From contig CM068581.1 of NCBI GenBank assembly GCA_035048485.1, forward strand, positions 61,188,393-61,252,392: 64,000 nucleotides of DNA, read 5' to 3'. This DNA is from Pteria penguin (lineage: Eukaryota; Mollusca; Bivalvia; Pterioida; Pteriidae). The translations under genes were made by a program, and so were the position numbers. Positions 63,701 to 64,000 of the stretch are shown here, piece after piece; position 1 is the stretch's first letter, and every line of letters begins with the position of its first letter. The notes beneath the pieces were generated by a model. The model saw only the letters and a list, made by a program, of their open reading frames with translations, did no database searches and was not told the DNA's origin.

Positions 63701-64000
63701 TATTTTAGTAATACCAGAGGAGGAAATATAAGAATATCATGTGTAACTTTGAGAAGAAATTTTGACATAAACTCATACAATGAAATGTACAGAATGTTGG
63801 TGATTTTGGTTCCATTATGAAATCAATTTTGTATGCTTTTTCAATTTTTTATGCCCACAGATTGATAGATAAGGGGCATATTGTTTTTTGCCAGTTTGAC
63901 CGTTTGTTTGTCTGTCTGATTGCTTGTCTGTTTGTCCGTCTGTTTTTGTCAACTTTATGCTTCACCATCACTTTTGAACTGTGACAGACTTCATATTTGG
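63701..64000. other. End of window: hairpin-headed repeat start
   Basis: TTTATGCCCACAGATTGATA, GATAAGGGGCATATTG (from about 63848) is a hairpin head followed by TTTGTCTGTCTGATTGCTTG, TCTGTTTGTCCGTCTG. The repeat runs off the window. Confidence 0.6.

Overview
This window is animal nuclear DNA, most likely from a bivalve mollusc. It is AT-rich, and its genes are split into short exons with GT-AG introns. Introns and intergenic DNA are filled with repeats of types I associate with bivalve genomes: the AGCTCACCTGAGCC palindrome family, GTCAAGGTCACT-type repeats, hairpin-headed repeats followed by TGTC/CGTC tetranucleotide tracts, and tRNA-derived SINEs. The exact species cannot be read from the sequence.

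Three protein genes can be assembled by splice phase and by remembered similarity to vertebrate proteins. (1) HAUS6, augmin subunit 6, plus strand. Twelve coding exons from 1853 to the stop at 36714 form one frame of 1022 codons plus stop; the N-terminal part lies upstream of the window. (2) CFAP53 (CCDC11), minus strand, complete in eight exons from the ATG at 52538 to the stop at 46444, 510 aa. (3) SKA1, plus strand, complete in five coding exons from the ATG at 54498 to the stop at 61798, 271 aa. CFAP53 and SKA1 are head to head across about 2 kb. HAUS6 and CFAP53 converge across about 9.7 kb of repeat-rich DNA.

HAUS6 and SKA1 both act on mitotic spindle microtubules: augmin recruits gamma-tubulin ring complexes for branching nucleation, and SKA couples kinetochores to microtubule ends. 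CFAP53 is a ciliary doublet microtubule inner protein needed for motile cilia and left-right asymmetry. All three are microtubule genes, but nothing here shows that they are co-regulated.

Layout: 1-36.7 kb HAUS6, with a broken mariner element (7265-8624), inverted-repeat elements, foldbacks and a 1.2-kb 28-bp minisatellite in its introns. 36.7-46.4 kb is intergenic, with two SINE copies (one with a perfect 12-bp target duplication), a deleted Tc1-like element (40458-41586) and several foldbacks. 46.4-52.5 kb is CFAP53. 52.5-54.5 kb is the divergent promoter region. 54.5-61.8 kb is SKA1, with 24-bp and 29-bp minisatellites in its introns. 61.8-64 kb holds repeats and a degenerate LINE remnant on the minus strand.

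I see no new gene system. The points most worth a second look are the HAUS6 exon whose coding repeat also carries in-phase splice-acceptor-like sequence, a GC-AG intron, CFAP53-SKA1 linkage that also exists in human, and a modular hairpin, tetranucleotide and tandem-core repeat architecture resembling Helentron-type elements.
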